From NCBI GenBank assembly GCA_026239495.1, contig CP110830.1, positions 868,001-932,000 of the forward strand: a DNA stretch of 64,000 nt, read 5' to 3'. The translations under genes were made by a program, and so were the position numbers. The DNA comes from Spiroplasma phoeniceum (GTDB lineage: Bacteria > Bacillota_I > Bacilli_A > Mycoplasmatales > Mycoplasmataceae). This document shows, piece after piece, positions 63,532 to 64,000 of the stretch. Position 1 is the stretch's first letter; each line of letters opens with the position of its first letter. Under the pieces are notes generated by a model. The model saw only the letters and a program-made list of their open reading frames with translations, made no database searches and had not been told where the DNA came from.

Positions 63532-64000
63532 TTAAAAAAGGAATTTTAAATAGACCAAAAGGCTCAAAAGAACCATTTGTGAAAAAAGATTTAAACTATT
63601 ATAAAGTTAGTTATGAATTATTAAAAAAGCTCCATGACTTTTACAATTAAACAAACAAAAAATAGTATTTTTTATAAAAGAAAATCGTGCTAAATATTTA
63701 TTAAAATTATTGCTTGATATAACAGGTTTAAAGTGTATTTATTGAGATAAATATAAAAATTATTTTAAGTAATGGCAAGAATAACGAACCATTAAAGAGT
63801 ATTGTAAAAGTCTATGAAGAAAATTTAAAACAATTTGGATATAGTCGGATAACTAAATATTTAAAAGAAGATTATGGCATTATTTATAATGCTAAAAAAG
63901 TATTGCGAATTATGAATGAAAATAATATTCAAACTGAATATGTAAAACTGATGCGTAAAAAAATATTAATAAAAAAGGCCAAAAATAAAAATATAATTAA
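63532..64000 (+). pseudogene. Degenerate IS3-family element (type D), plus strand
   Basis: Related to 17,261-18,050: PKGSKEPFVKKDLNYYKV, then stops, then a good HTH_21-like part KVYEENLKQFGYSRITKYL and YGIIYNAKKVLRIMNENNI. Runs off the window end. Several frameshifts. Confidence 0.65.

Noticed and set aside
1-64000. CRISPR array, tRNA or rRNA genes
   Set aside because: No regularly spaced repeats with unique spacers, no cloverleaf and no rRNA-like stretch were seen; a covariance-model scan would be the decisive test.

Overview
The window reads as a piece of a Spiroplasma chromosome, probably a decaying insect- or tick-associated lineage. The DNA is very AT-rich and TGA is used throughout as tryptophan (genetic code 4). 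Many genes therefore appear cut at TGA under the standard code but are continuous here (ileS, ftsA, lspA, fmt, the phage genes). All coordinates below use code 4. Spiralin-like domains, a Spiroplasma-type lipoprotein and a cell-division/rRNA cluster in Mollicute order support the assignment.

Layout. (1) 1-8,000: late genes of a tailed-phage-like element on the plus strand (possible tail protein, scaffold, major capsid, a spiralin-domain protein, KTSC-like protein, connector, fibre, membrane proteins), with a lipoprotein and a secreted protein inserted as cargo on the minus strand. (2) 8,000-11,870: convergent early genes (ribbon-helix-helix-like protein, RuvC-like resolvase, RecT annealing protein, four small or unknown genes), a GC-richer non-coding block and a 155-bp terminal inverted repeat. 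(3) 11,870-16,210: parts of a second, related phage ending in a portal-like gene cut by an IS. (4) 16,213-18,050: IS debris. (5) 18,194-33,800: ordinary chromosome: acpS, rnhC, comEB, rhomboid, rluD, lspA, ileS with a T-box leader, divIVA, ylmH, sepF, ftsZ, ftsA, rsmH, mraZ, rpmF and a truncated yceD. sepF, ylmH and comEB carry a nonsense codon or frameshifts. (6) 33,819-40,650: a phage remnant followed by nested IS5-like and IS30-like copies. (7) 41,223-49,814: a purine-riboswitch-controlled NCS2 permease, an IS5-like copy and its 131-bp MITE, a pnuC remnant, an ECF S component, fmt, a DUF2779-type nuclease and the 3' stub of yebC. (8) 49,815-57,714: IS copies and a second, mutated copy of the phage early region. 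(9) 57,715-64,000: udk remnant, greA, a truncated cytosine methyltransferase, IS3-family and IS5-like remnants.

How it fits together. The phage element is present in three places at different stages of decay. The best candidates for something undescribed are its conserved non-coding block (three copies), the spiralin-like domain on a protein encoded directly after the capsid gene, fibre domains placed in frame behind TAA codons, and a ~90-bp sequence that ends at exactly the same base at four loci, including the 3' end of rnhC. The IS5-like family (1,070 bp, probable -1 frameshift, 3-bp AWT target duplications) appears to have driven most of the rearrangement. No tRNA, rRNA or CRISPR array was seen.
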